A DNA stretch of 7,512 bases from Bacteroidales bacterium (GCA_026996635.1 JALWKH010000056.1:1-7512), one strand, 5' to 3'. Positions 1 through 6,627 are shown, numbered from the stretch's first letter. Numbers and translations are program-made. The notes: generated by a model from the letters alone, not told the origin.

Positions 1-1
1 A

Positions 2-79
2 GAAAGGGTTTATGTATTGTGTTGGGATAACGGTAAAATAGTAAAGATTACAGACAAGGGGATAAAAATGAATAATTAG
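2..79 (+). CDS. 3' end of an unidentified upstream gene (partial)
   Basis: Of the three forward frames at the left edge, only this one stays open to a natural stop before the next gene; the other two hit stops within about 40 bases. It gives 25 residues, ending DKGIKMNN and then TAG. The alternation of hydrophobic and polar residues (VYVLCWDNGKIVKI) suggests beta-strand, but the fragment is too short to assign a family. A GC-rich hairpin begins 25 bases after the stop, which fits a gene end. The reading could be chance openness, since 25 codons is not significant alone. Confidence 0.4.
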   Translation, partial: ERVYVLCWDNGKIVKITDKGIKMNN

Positions 80-104
80 AATCTTGCCATTAATGCTATC
101 TTAA

Positions 105-126
105 AGCGGGGTAGTACCGCCCCGCT
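105..126 (+). terminator. GC-rich hairpin after the partial upstream gene, weak or attenuator-like
   Basis: AGCGGGG (105-111) pairs perfectly with CCCCGCT (120-126) around an 8-base loop. It lies between the stop at 79 and the ATG at 152, so it most simply ends the upstream transcript. The following bases are ACCCTTATT rather than a run of T, so it is a poor intrinsic terminator by the usual rule. A second stem, GGGTAG (109-114) with CTACCC (125-130), is mutually exclusive with the first. The element could therefore act in the leader of the downstream gene, but nothing else supports that. Confidence 0.45.
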
Positions 127-151
127 ACCCTTATTAAAAAAATCGAATTTT

Positions 152-2743
152 ATGAAAAAATATTTTTTTATATTATTACTCTTAACCATTTCTTTCGGCG
201 TTTTCGCACAGAACTTAATTATTAGTGATGACTCTACTTTTTCAGGAACAACAAGTAATGCACTCTTTGAAATTTATTCCGCATCCGGCAATAAAGGTGT
301 TTTGATTCCAAGATTGACAACAGCACAAAGAGAAAACATTGCAACAACCGGAGCCGATGACGGACTTGTTGTTTATGATACTGATTCCCATTCTTTCTGG
401 GTGTGGAACGGTACTCAATGGATTGAACTGAGCGATAAACAAACTTTATCTTTTGATAATTCAACAGGTGAATTAACCATTTCTAACGGTAATACTGTTA
501 TACTTCCTTCCGGTAGCGGAGGAGATAATTGGGGAAGTCAGGTTGTACAAACAGACGGAACAACACTTTCAGGAGACGGTACTAGTGCACATCCACTTAG
601 TGTAGTAGGAGATCTGACAGACGATCAACAACTTTCGTTATCTAATGACACTCTTTATTTAACAAATGGAGGTAGTGTTGATCTATCCCCATATTTAGAC
701 AATACTGACAATCAAGTACTTGTTATCGCAGGACATAACCTTTCCATTTCAAACGGTAATTCTGTAATTATCCCCGATAATCAAACTTTATCCTTATCAG
801 GGAACTTATTAAGCATTATACACGGAAATACTGTTGATTTATCAAACATTAATACAGACACCCAGCAACTTTCGTTGGTAAATGACACATTGTATTTAAC
901 ATATGGCGGAAGCGTAAGCCTCGCTACATATTTGGATAACACGGATAATCAGACTTTGTCATTGTCAGGAGATACATTAACTATTTCAGGCGGTAATTCC
1001 ATTGATTTATCTCCTGCAATAGATTCTAACGCTTGGAGTTTAACGGGAAATAATGTTTCGCCAGGACAATTTATCGGTACTATCAATGACAGACCATTGG
1101 AAATTTATACCAATGATACTTTGCATTTACGGATTACACAACAAGGTCAGATAGAAATACTCAATAACGGCAGGTCTGTTTTTATCGGAGAAGGATCCGG
1201 CAACTCAGATGACCATACGGATAATAGAAATGTATTTATAGGTCATTTAGCAGGGAATAATAATACTACGGGATCTTACAATGTCGCTATCGGTGATTCT
1301 TGCTTATTTAATTCTACCACTGCAAATAATAATATCGGAATAGGCAGCAAAAGCCTTGTTCATAATACCACAGGAAATAGGAATATTGCTTTGGGATTAA
1401 ATGCTTTATACGCAAATACACAAGGATACGACAATATAGCTATCGGAACCTATTCTTTGGAATCAAATGTTAATGGAAAATACAACATTGCTATAGGAAA
1501 TGGTGCTTTGTACAATAATGTAGCAGGTAATCATAATATTGCGATAGGTTATCAAGCATTATTATATAATGACACAGGGGAATATAATGTTGCTGTCGGT
1601 GCCTCTGCTCTTTTTGAAAATTTATCGGGATCTTTTAATGTTGCTTGTGGTTACAGAGCATTAGAAACCAATGTTGAAGGATACCATAATACCGCTGTCG
1701 GTTACAAAACATTACTCAATAATAATCAAGGGGAATATAATACTGCAGTCGGAAGTCAAGTGTTGCAGAATAATATGAGAGGTGATTACAATACTGCAAT
1801 TGGATACCAAGCTTCTTTTCACGGAGTAAACGGATCGAGTAATGTTGCTGTGGGAACCAATGCTTTATACAGTAATACGGACAAAAGTAATCTTGTTGCC
1901 ATAGGTGATTCAACACTATATCATAATACCGCCGACTTCAATACGGCTGTAGGTTCAAAAACCCTATATTCCAATACAACCGGAGAAAGAAATACAGCGA
2001 TAGGATACCGATCCTTATACAACAGTACAACAGGACGAAATAATGTAGCAACGGGTTTTAGGGCATTATATAACAATACATCAGGTGGTTACAACAGTGC
2101 ACACGGTTCTTATGCCCTTAACAATAATACGGAGGGAAATTATAATACTGCAACGGGTTATTTTTCTTTATCTGCAAACAGTACGGGAACCCACAATACT
2201 GCAATAGGGTATAATGCAGGAAATAACGGAAGTAATTTTAATAATTCAACGGGAATAGGATACAATGCAAGACCTAATGCTTCAAACAAAGTGTATATCG
2301 GTAATACTTCAGTTACTTGGATAGGAGGTCAAGTGACTTGGAGTACATATTCCGATGAAAGAATAAAAAGAAACATAAAAGAAGATGTAAAAGGTTTAGA
2401 CTTCATTTTGCGTTTGCGTCCGGTTACATACAACATAGACAAAGATAAAGAAGATAACCTATTGGGAGTTGTAGATAGTGCCGACTATGCAGAAAAATAT
2501 GAAATAGAAAAGGTTAAATTTTCAGGATTCTTGGCACAAGAAGTGGAAAAAGCGGCAAAAGAGTCAGGTTACGAGTTTAGTGGTGTTACTGTACCTAAAG
2601 GCAACAGTAAGTTATACTCCCTTTCTTATGCTCAATTTGTAGTACCATTGGTAAAAGCAGTGCAAGAACAACAAAAGCAAATAGAAGAACTAAAAGAATT
2701 AGTAAAAGAGTTAATGAATAAAAACAATAATTCAAATAAATAA
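152..2743 (+). CDS. Surface fibre / adhesin with YadA-head-like repeats and C-terminal peptidase S74 self-cleaving chaperone domain
   Basis: 863 residues. Residues 1-19 are a signal peptide (MKKYFFILLLL core, cleavage probably after VFA). Residues about 48-93 form a module common at the start of Bacteroidota tail-fibre-domain proteins (GVLIPRLTTAQR, then WNGTQWIEL). Residues 131-151 carry a DGTTLSGDGTSAHPLSV motif seen in phage-type fibres. Six repeats of 23-29 residues follow in 95-291, then a linker (DRPLEIYTNDTLHLRI), then 21 repeats of 16-17 residues (359-712) with the core YNTAIGYxAL, like the left-handed beta-roll of YadA heads. Residues 734-863 are a peptidase S74 / intramolecular chaperone domain: SDERIK with Ser734 and Lys739, LRPVTY, GFLAQEVEKA, then a coiled coil (834-856). 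By family knowledge such domains trimerise the fibre and cut themselves off before the Ser. No T9SS domain or YadA membrane anchor is present, so export and anchoring are unclear. The ATG is chosen because it begins the signal peptide. Confidence 0.9.
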   Translation: MKKYFFILLLLTISFGVFAQNLIISDDSTFSGTTSNALFEIYSASGNKGVLIPRLTTAQRENIATTGADDGLVVYDTDSHSFWVWNGTQWIELSDKQTLSFDNSTGELTISNGNTVILPSGSGGDNWGSQVVQTDGTTLSGDGTSAHPLSVVGDLTDDQQLSLSNDTLYLTNGGSVDLSPYLDNTDNQVLVIAGHNLSISNGNSVIIPDNQTLSLSGNLLSIIHGNTVDLSNINTDTQQLSLVNDTLYLTYGGSVSLATYLDNTDNQTLSLSGDTLTISGGNSIDLSPAIDSNAWSLTGNNVSPGQFIGTINDRPLEIYTNDTLHLRITQQGQIEILNNGRSVFIGEGSGNSDDHTDNRNVFIGHLAGNNNTTGSYNVAIGDSCLFNSTTANNNIGIGSKSLVHNTTGNRNIALGLNALYANTQGYDNIAIGTYSLESNVNGKYNIAIGNGALYNNVAGNHNIAIGYQALLYNDTGEYNVAVGASALFENLSGSFNVACGYRALETNVEGYHNTAVGYKTLLNNNQGEYNTAVGSQVLQNNMRGDYNTAIGYQASFHGVNGSSNVAVGTNALYSNTDKSNLVAIGDSTLYHNTADFNTAVGSKTLYSNTTGERNTAIGYRSLYNSTTGRNNVATGFRALYNNTSGGYNSAHGSYALNNNTEGNYNTATGYFSLSANSTGTHNTAIGYNAGNNGSNFNNSTGIGYNARPNASNKVYIGNTSVTWIGGQVTWSTYSDERIKRNIKEDVKGLDFILRLRPVTYNIDKDKEDNLLGVVDSADYAEKYEIEKVKFSGFLAQEVEKAAKESGYEFSGVTVPKGNSKLYSLSYAQFVVPLVKAVQEQQKQIEELKELVKELMNKNNNSNK
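434..1024 (+). repeat. Six degenerate DNQTLSLSG-type protein repeats in the fibre stalk
   Basis: Residues 95-120, 157-185, 186-208, 209-235, 236-264 and 265-291 of the fibre share the pattern D-[NTDK]-Q-x-L-[SV]-(6-8)-L-x-[IL]-x-x-G-[NG]-[ST]-[VI]-[DIS]-L. Units two and five are closest (QQLSL, NDTLYLT, GGSV, YLDNTDNQ), and their DNA is also clearly similar (around 620-706 and 857-943), which suggests a multi-unit duplication. Unit one is separated from the rest by a 36-residue spacer holding the DGTTLSGDGT motif. The strand-turn-strand pattern suits a beta-prism or triple beta-helix shaft, which is inference. Confidence 0.75.
1226..2287 (+). repeat. 21 tandem YadA-head-like repeats, 51-base period
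   Basis: Residues 359-712 divide into 21 units, 18 of them exactly 17 residues long; units 14, 20 and 21 have 16. The consensus is [YHRF]-N-[TVI]-A-[IV]-G-x-x-[AST]-L-[YLF]-x-N-[TV]-x-G-x. The NxAIG core matches the left-handed beta-roll of YadA-type adhesin heads, though the unit is longer than the roughly 14-residue YadA coil. The DNA of the units has diverged much more than the protein, so this is an old array under protein-level selection and not a recent slippage product. Cys384 (unit 2) and Cys499 (unit 9) are the only cysteines in the protein. Confidence 0.88.
2351..2740 (+). other. Predicted auto-released S74 chaperone fragment (130 residues)
   Basis: Ser734 (codon at 2351) starts the motif SDERIK. 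In characterised intramolecular chaperone domains, such as phage endosialidase C-termini and the eukaryotic factor MYRF, a Ser and a Lys five residues later form the catalytic dyad and the chain is cut just before the Ser. Both residues are present with the right spacing (Ser734, Lys739). The predicted cut is between Tyr733 and Ser734, releasing residues 734-863. Cleavage itself is inferred from the family. Confidence 0.7.
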
Positions 2744-2755
2744 AAACGGAATATT

Positions 2756-3247
2756 ATGAAACAGAAAAAATTATTAACCGGCATTTTCCTATTCTTTTTT
2801 GGAGTAGGTGTTTTACAAGCCCAAGAAACAGTTACCGCGGCAGGCGGCGAAGCCACAGGCACGGGCGGTTCGGTAAGTTATACCATAGGGCAACCTTTTT
2901 ACAAAATCCACAACGGCACTAACGGAAATTCGGCAGCCGAAGGCGTTCAACAACCTTATGAAATTTCCATAGTAACTGAAACACCGGAAACGGCAGATAT
3001 AAATTTGTCTGTCTCCGCGTATCCAAATCCTGTAAGTGATTACATTGTTGTAGAAACAAAAGATTTCGGCACAACCGGTTTAAACATATCTGTTTACGAT
3101 GTAACCGGTAAAATCTTGCAAACAGCAAAGGTTTCAGGTAACAAAACCCGCATTGAAATGACAAACCGGACCTCAGGGACATATTTTATAAGAATAAGTA
3201 ACAACGGAAAAGAAATAAAAGTGTTTAAGGTAATAAAAAAACGATAA
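2756..3247 (+). CDS. Small secreted protein with T9SS type A sorting domain
   Basis: 163 residues. The signal peptide is MKQKKLLTGIFLFFFGVGVLQA, with cleavage near residue 22. The mature core (about 24-75) contains the pattern AAGGEATGTGGSVSYTIGQ and ends GVQQPYEI, a signature I recognise from many small Bacteroidota cargo proteins of unknown function. Residues about 84-163 are a T9SS type A sorting domain: YPNPVSDYI (89-97), VYDVTGK (113-119), GTYFIRI (141-147) and a basic end KVFKVIKKR. By family knowledge this domain directs passage through the outer membrane by T9SS, is removed, and the cargo is surface-attached or released. It starts 12 bases after the fibre stop with no terminator between, so the two are very likely co-transcribed. 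The first 40 mature codons are GC-rich because of Gly and Ala content. Confidence 0.88.
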   Translation: MKQKKLLTGIFLFFFGVGVLQAQETVTAAGGEATGTGGSVSYTIGQPFYKIHNGTNGNSAAEGVQQPYEISIVTETPETADINLSVSAYPNPVSDYIVVETKDFGTTGLNISVYDVTGKILQTAKVSGNKTRIEMTNRTSGTYFIRISNNGKEIKVFKVIKKR

Positions 3248-3319
3248 CCAGATAATGCTTAAACAATTGTAATCAATATCAAGAAAAAGAAACACAATAA
3301 TTAGTAAAAACATAAAACT

Positions 3320-5224
3320 ATGAAAAAAATAATTTTTGCTTTTGCGATTTTACTTGCCGGGCTACCATTATATGCACAAACATATTTTATGCAGCCCAAC
3401 CAAATGAACAATGGTTCTGGTTATGCAAGTGCAGCAGAAAAAGCCGACATTAACAACGATGGTTATGTTGACTTATTAGTGTCAGGTGGATACTCAAACA
3501 TGTTATTATGGTATAAAAACAATGGAGACGGGACTTTTGATGAAATTCAAATTGATACTATTGATAACGGTAAATATATTACAAGCGGCGATATTGACGG
3601 TGATGGATATATTGACGTTATTGCCACTTCAGGAGACAACGACTATGTCGCTTGGTATAAAAATATTGACGGTTTGGGAAATTTTGCTGGAGGACAAATA
3701 ATTATTACTGATGTTACAATTCCAAGAATAGTAAAATATGCCGATATTGATGGTGATGGATTAAAAGATATTATAGTAAACTCCAACAACAGTGGAGTAG
3801 AGATTGTATGGTATAAAAATTTAGGAGGCGGGAATTTCGGTTCAAAAAACTTTATCAGCAATATAAATCTTTCCGATTTTGTTATTGCAGATATTGATGG
3901 AGACGGTGATAATGATATTGTAGCATCTCTTTATTTGGGTAACAATATTATTTGGTTCGAAAACACAGACGGTGCAGGAACATTCAGTTCGGATATTTTG
4001 ATTTCTGATGCAGTAAATCGTTCCGAAGCAGTTTTTGTTGCAGACATTGATGGGGATTCTGATCCTGATGTTCTTTCCGCATCGTCAAATGACGATAAAA
4101 TAGCTTGGTATCCCAATACAGATGGTGCGGGAACTTTTGGTAGTCAAAGAATCATTACTCTTCATGCTGATGGAGCAAAAGGTGTATATGCTGCTGATTT
4201 GGATAACGATGGAGATATGGATGTATTATCCGCTTCAAAAAACGATAGTCTTGTAGCTTGGTACGAAAATCTGGGATCAGGTAATTTTGACACAACACAG
4301 CAATATATTCTAAGTAATATTTTTTACGAACCTCGGTTTGTTATTGCAGGAGATGTTGACAATGACGGGGATAACGATGTTTTCTCGGTAGCGTACTGGC
4401 ACCGCGATGTGGATTGGTATGAAAACAAAACACTCGGTATTATCAACCAACCTGATGATGCAAACGGGTGCATAGCAGATAGTACTTTATTTACAGTTAT
4501 TGGAAAGGATTATGATTCATTACAATGGCAAGTTAATAGCGGATCAGGTTTTGAAGATATTACCGATAATAGCTTGTACTCAGGATCCAATAACGATACT
4601 TTATTTGTTACCGGTATTGATGCCTCAATGAATGGAAATATTTATCGCTGTAAGTTGATTAATCTTGCAGGTAATATGTTTTCTGATAATGCAACATTAA
4701 ATGTAATTGAAGACAATGTACCTCCGACAATTGTTTGTATGACAAATCAAACAAGACAAGCTGATTCTTCTCATTCATACACGGCGGTAGGTAATGAATT
4801 CGACCCGTTTTCAGTAACGGACAATTGTAACATCCAAAGTATTGTCAATAATTATAATAATGATTCAACTTTAGCTAATACATCTTTTCCCGAAGGCACA
4901 ACTACAGTAACCTGGTTAGCTACAGATTATTCGGGAAATATTTCCACTTGCAGTTTTGATATTACAGTTAATGAATATACTCAAATTGATGAGATAGATC
5001 TATCAAGAATAACAATTACCCCAAATCCGGTACATAATAATTTAGAATTAAAAATCACAGAGAAACAGTTAAGTGGTAAAATACAAATAGTTGATGTTAC
5101 GGGGAAAGTTATTAAACAAATTGAAAACAACAAAATAAAACAATCAATCGATGTTTCCGATTTACAAAAAGGTATTTACTTTATAAAAATAAACAATATA
5201 GTAACAAAATTTATTAAAGAATAA
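3320..5224 (+). CDS. Secreted FG-GAP/VCBS beta-propeller protein with Ig-like, HYR and T9SS sorting domains
   Basis: 634 residues. Signal peptide 1-19 (MKKIIFAFAILLAGLPLYA). Residues about 41-370 hold seven FG-GAP/VCBS units, each with a calcium-loop motif of the DxDGDG kind (beginning at Asp43, 91, 142, 191, 242, 293 and 345) followed about 20 residues later by a W[YF]xN motif (64, 112, 164, 212, 263, 314, 366). This fits a seven-bladed propeller like the integrin alpha head. Residues about 373-463 resemble an Ig-like domain (LQWQVNSGSGFEDI, MNGNIYRC; Cys384 and Cys444 may be disulfide-bonded). Residues about 466-551 are an HYR domain (PPTIVC, VTDNC, FPEGTTTVTWLATDYSGN, C-S-F-D-I-T-V). Residues about 559-634 are a T9SS type A sorting domain (ITPNPVHNNLELKI, VDVTGKVI, KGIYFIKI). 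It is probably a surface or released protein for binding or adhesion; no enzymatic motif was seen. The 72-base gap before it shows no promoter or terminator, so read-through from the preceding genes is possible. Confidence 0.9.
   Translation: MKKIIFAFAILLAGLPLYAQTYFMQPNQMNNGSGYASAAEKADINNDGYVDLLVSGGYSNMLLWYKNNGDGTFDEIQIDTIDNGKYITSGDIDGDGYIDVIATSGDNDYVAWYKNIDGLGNFAGGQIIITDVTIPRIVKYADIDGDGLKDIIVNSNNSGVEIVWYKNLGGGNFGSKNFISNINLSDFVIADIDGDGDNDIVASLYLGNNIIWFENTDGAGTFSSDILISDAVNRSEAVFVADIDGDSDPDVLSASSNDDKIAWYPNTDGAGTFGSQRIITLHADGAKGVYAADLDNDGDMDVLSASKNDSLVAWYENLGSGNFDTTQQYILSNIFYEPRFVIAGDVDNDGDNDVFSVAYWHRDVDWYENKTLGIINQPDDANGCIADSTLFTVIGKDYDSLQWQVNSGSGFEDITDNSLYSGSNNDTLFVTGIDASMNGNIYRCKLINLAGNMFSDNATLNVIEDNVPPTIVCMTNQTRQADSSHSYTAVGNEFDPFSVTDNCNIQSIVNNYNNDSTLANTSFPEGTTTVTWLATDYSGNISTCSFDITVNEYTQIDEIDLSRITITPNPVHNNLELKITEKQLSGKIQIVDVTGKVIKQIENNKIKQSIDVSDLQKGIYFIKINNIVTKFIKE
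3440..4429 (+). repeat. Seven VCBS/FG-GAP propeller units, about 150-base period
   Basis: The seven Asp-rich loops are spaced 48, 51, 49, 51, 51 and 52 residues apart, and each is paired with a W[YF]xN motif and a GxGxF or GAGTF turn. Five of the seven loops have the full DxDxDG form (Asp91, 142, 191, 293 and 345). The first has N at one ligand position (DINNDG), and the fifth has S for the final G (DIDGDS). The regular spacing and unit count support a complete closed propeller instead of a truncated one. Confidence 0.85.
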
Positions 5225-5237
5225 TTATAATAATTCC

Positions 5238-5280
5238 AAGTGTGCTATATCTTGTGAATGTAGCACACTTTTTATATTTT
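5238..5280 (+). terminator. Strong intrinsic terminator at the convergent gene junction
   Basis: AAGTGTGCTA (5238-5247) pairs perfectly with TAGCACACTT (5261-5270). A T-G wobble and two A-T pairs extend the stem to 13 pairs with a 7-base loop (5251-5257). On the plus strand it continues into TTTATATTTT, giving a good U-rich tail 14 bases after the propeller gene stop. The same hairpin lies 11 bases beyond the stop of the opposing GH57 gene. On the minus strand the tail is only GGAATTATTATAATT, so termination in that direction is plausible but weaker. Confidence 0.88.
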
Positions 5281-5281
5281 C

Positions 5282-6493
5282 TTATCCTGTTGCCGTCTTT
5301 CTTCGTCTTTTTTTAGCTTTCACCCTTTCTATAAAGTCGGACAATACATTCATATAATTCATATATGCTTGGTAAGGTGTATCGTAAGGGTTGAAATATT
5401 TATGAACATCGCCGTCGCTAAACCACTTGGTACACATATAATAAAAGTGGTCACTGGTTTGCAGATAAAGCCAGTCTTTTTGTATTCCCGGGTCTTTTAT
5501 GCTTTTTACATCATTTATAAGTGAGTACAGCTTCTGGAAAGCATCGTCTTGCAAATCGTTTCCCAACCAAGCTGTCAAATCCCTTTCTTCGTCAGCCCAC
5601 GAAATCGGATAAGGCACATTGTAGCCGCCTACGGGTTCAAATGTGTTTACAACTTCGGTAGGAGTCATAAAACGAAAATCCGTTTGCTCAAAAACCACCT
5701 TCGGCAATGCCCTCATAAAATCAAAAATACCCGTTTCAGCCCATTGGTGCTCGCCGAATGTTTCATAATCCATAAACAGATTTATGATTTTTTCTTCTTC
5801 GGGAATAGCCTTAAGCCAACTTACATATTTTTCGGCAGTAAGAGGCCATTCACTCCACGCCCTGTTGGAAAAACGGAAAGCAATATCATCGCTAAGCCTG
5901 AAATTCTTAAGCAATAATTTAAGTTTCGGGTTAAGCACATTTTGATACAAATAATTCGGGCTTTTCCAACCTAAAGTATGTTTTGCTCCTTCGGTAAGTT
6001 GGGCTATAAAACCCATATCTGCCACCATTCTGCCAATCTCGTTGGAATATATCAACTCTGTGTTACGGAAAACTTTGGGAGTAACACCGAAAAGAGCTTT
6101 TACTTTGTCTTTGTGTAATTTTACTTGCCTGCGAAATTCTTTTTCGCTTACCAACGAAACCAAAGAGTGAGGATAAGTTTCGCTTAAAATTTCCACACTC
6201 CCTGTATCAACAAGTCTTTTGAAACTGTCAAGAACATCGGGAGCATATTGTTCAAACTGGTCTAAAGCCGTTCCCGATATTGAAAATGAAACTTTGAAGT
6301 TTTCACCGTATTCATTTATCAAGTCAAGAAGCATTTGGTTTGTGGGTAAGTAGCACTTCTCCGCTACTTTTCGCATTATCGACCTGTTTGCATAATCATC
6401 ATAGTAATAATGGTTTTCGCCGATATCGAAAAACCTGTATCTTCTTAAACGGTAAGGCTGATGAACCTGAAAATAAAAACAAATAGCTTTCAT
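5282..6493 (-). CDS. GH57 family glycoside hydrolase (alpha-amylase type), cytoplasmic
   Basis: 403 residues from the ATG at 6493. The five conserved GH57 regions are recognisable: HQP (11-13), GSVEILSETYPHS (98-110), FRNTELIYSN with Glu146 as likely nucleophile, MDYETFGEH with Asp242 as likely acid/base, and TSDHFYYM (346-353). The N-terminus (KAICFYFQVHQPYRLRRYRFFDIG) closely resembles the alpha-amylases that Bacteroidales keep with glycogen genes. There is no signal peptide, so it probably acts in the cytoplasm on glycogen or imported maltooligosaccharides; hydrolysis versus 4-alpha-glucanotransfer cannot be told apart here. An in-frame ATG exists at 6556, but the 21 extra residues are unlike the family and would overlap the promoter at 6512-6542, so the 6493 start is preferred. 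The C-terminus is unusually basic (KAKKRRRKTATG). It is not flanked by other glycogen genes in this window. Confidence 0.93.
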   Translation of the reverse strand: MKAICFYFQVHQPYRLRRYRFFDIGENHYYYDDYANRSIMRKVAEKCYLPTNQMLLDLINEYGENFKVSFSISGTALDQFEQYAPDVLDSFKRLVDTGSVEILSETYPHSLVSLVSEKEFRRQVKLHKDKVKALFGVTPKVFRNTELIYSNEIGRMVADMGFIAQLTEGAKHTLGWKSPNYLYQNVLNPKLKLLLKNFRLSDDIAFRFSNRAWSEWPLTAEKYVSWLKAIPEEEKIINLFMDYETFGEHQWAETGIFDFMRALPKVVFEQTDFRFMTPTEVVNTFEPVGGYNVPYPISWADEERDLTAWLGNDLQDDAFQKLYSLINDVKSIKDPGIQKDWLYLQTSDHFYYMCTKWFSDGDVHKYFNPYDTPYQAYMNYMNVLSDFIERVKAKKRRRKTATG

Positions 6494-6511
6494 AAGGCAA
6501 GGCTTTTTTTG

Positions 6512-6542
6512 CAAAAATACGATAATTCCCGCACCGTACCAA
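6512..6542 (-). promoter_or_regulatory. Bacteroidota-type promoter for the GH57 gene
   Basis: Read on the minus strand, TTG (6542-6540), 20 bases of spacing, then TATTTTTG (6519-6512) match the Bacteroidota sigma factor consensus TTG-N19-21-TAnnTTTG. Transcription would start in or near the A run at 6510-6504, giving a leader of roughly 11-17 bases before the ATG at 6493. The leader has no Shine-Dalgarno sequence, as is usual in this phylum. Confidence 0.7.
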
Positions 6543-6557
6543 TTTATTTTTTCCAAA

Positions 6558-6575
6558 TTAACTAAAAGTAGTTAA
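6558..6575. promoter_or_regulatory. Perfect inverted repeat, candidate operator between divergent genes
   Basis: TTAACTA (6558-6564), spacer AAAG, TAGTTAA (6569-6575): a perfect 7-4-7 dyad. It lies 15 bases upstream of the GH57 -33 element and 21 bases upstream of the FmdE-gene -7 element, covering about where that gene's -33 region should be. Position and symmetry fit the binding site of a dimeric regulator acting on both genes. The geometry is the same as Rex operators (TTGTGAA-N4-TTCACAA) but the bases differ, so no regulator is named. An AT-rich 18-mer can arise by chance. Confidence 0.45.
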
Positions 6576-6596
6576 GATTATTTTGCGGGTAACTTC

Positions 6597-6604
6597 TATC
6601 TTTG
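6597..6604 (+). promoter_or_regulatory. -7 promoter element for the FmdE-family lipoprotein gene
   Basis: TATCTTTG matches the TAnnTTTG -7 element of Bacteroidota promoters exactly and sits 23 bases before the ATG at 6628. No good TTG occurs 19-21 bases upstream. The nearest TTG (6583-6585) is too close, at 11 bases, and a TTA in the inverted repeat (6572-6574) is 22 bases away. The promoter may therefore be weak or activator-dependent. Confidence 0.5.
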
Positions 6605-6627
6605 TGTAGAATTTAAAAAGAAAAACT

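Noticed and set aside
1226..2287. 51-base periodic repeats could be mistaken for a CRISPR array or minisatellite
   Set aside because: The frame is open throughout, the units code for a conserved 17-residue motif, the DNA units differ strongly from each other, and there are no unique spacers.
2632..2862. Minus-strand open frame across the fibre/small-cargo junction
   Set aside because: It is antisense to the coiled-coil end and signal peptide of two real genes; its low-complexity Phe/Ser translation is what one expects from A-rich DNA read backwards.
2831..2880. Locally GC-rich stretch (about 66 percent by hand count) in an otherwise AT-rich region, suggesting transfer
   Set aside because: The stretch encodes the Gly/Ala-rich core motif of the small cargo family, so amino-acid composition explains most of it.
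5549..5917. Open frame of 122 codons on the plus strand
   Set aside because: It lies wholly inside the well-supported GH57 gene on the other strand, and its translation has no recognisable features.
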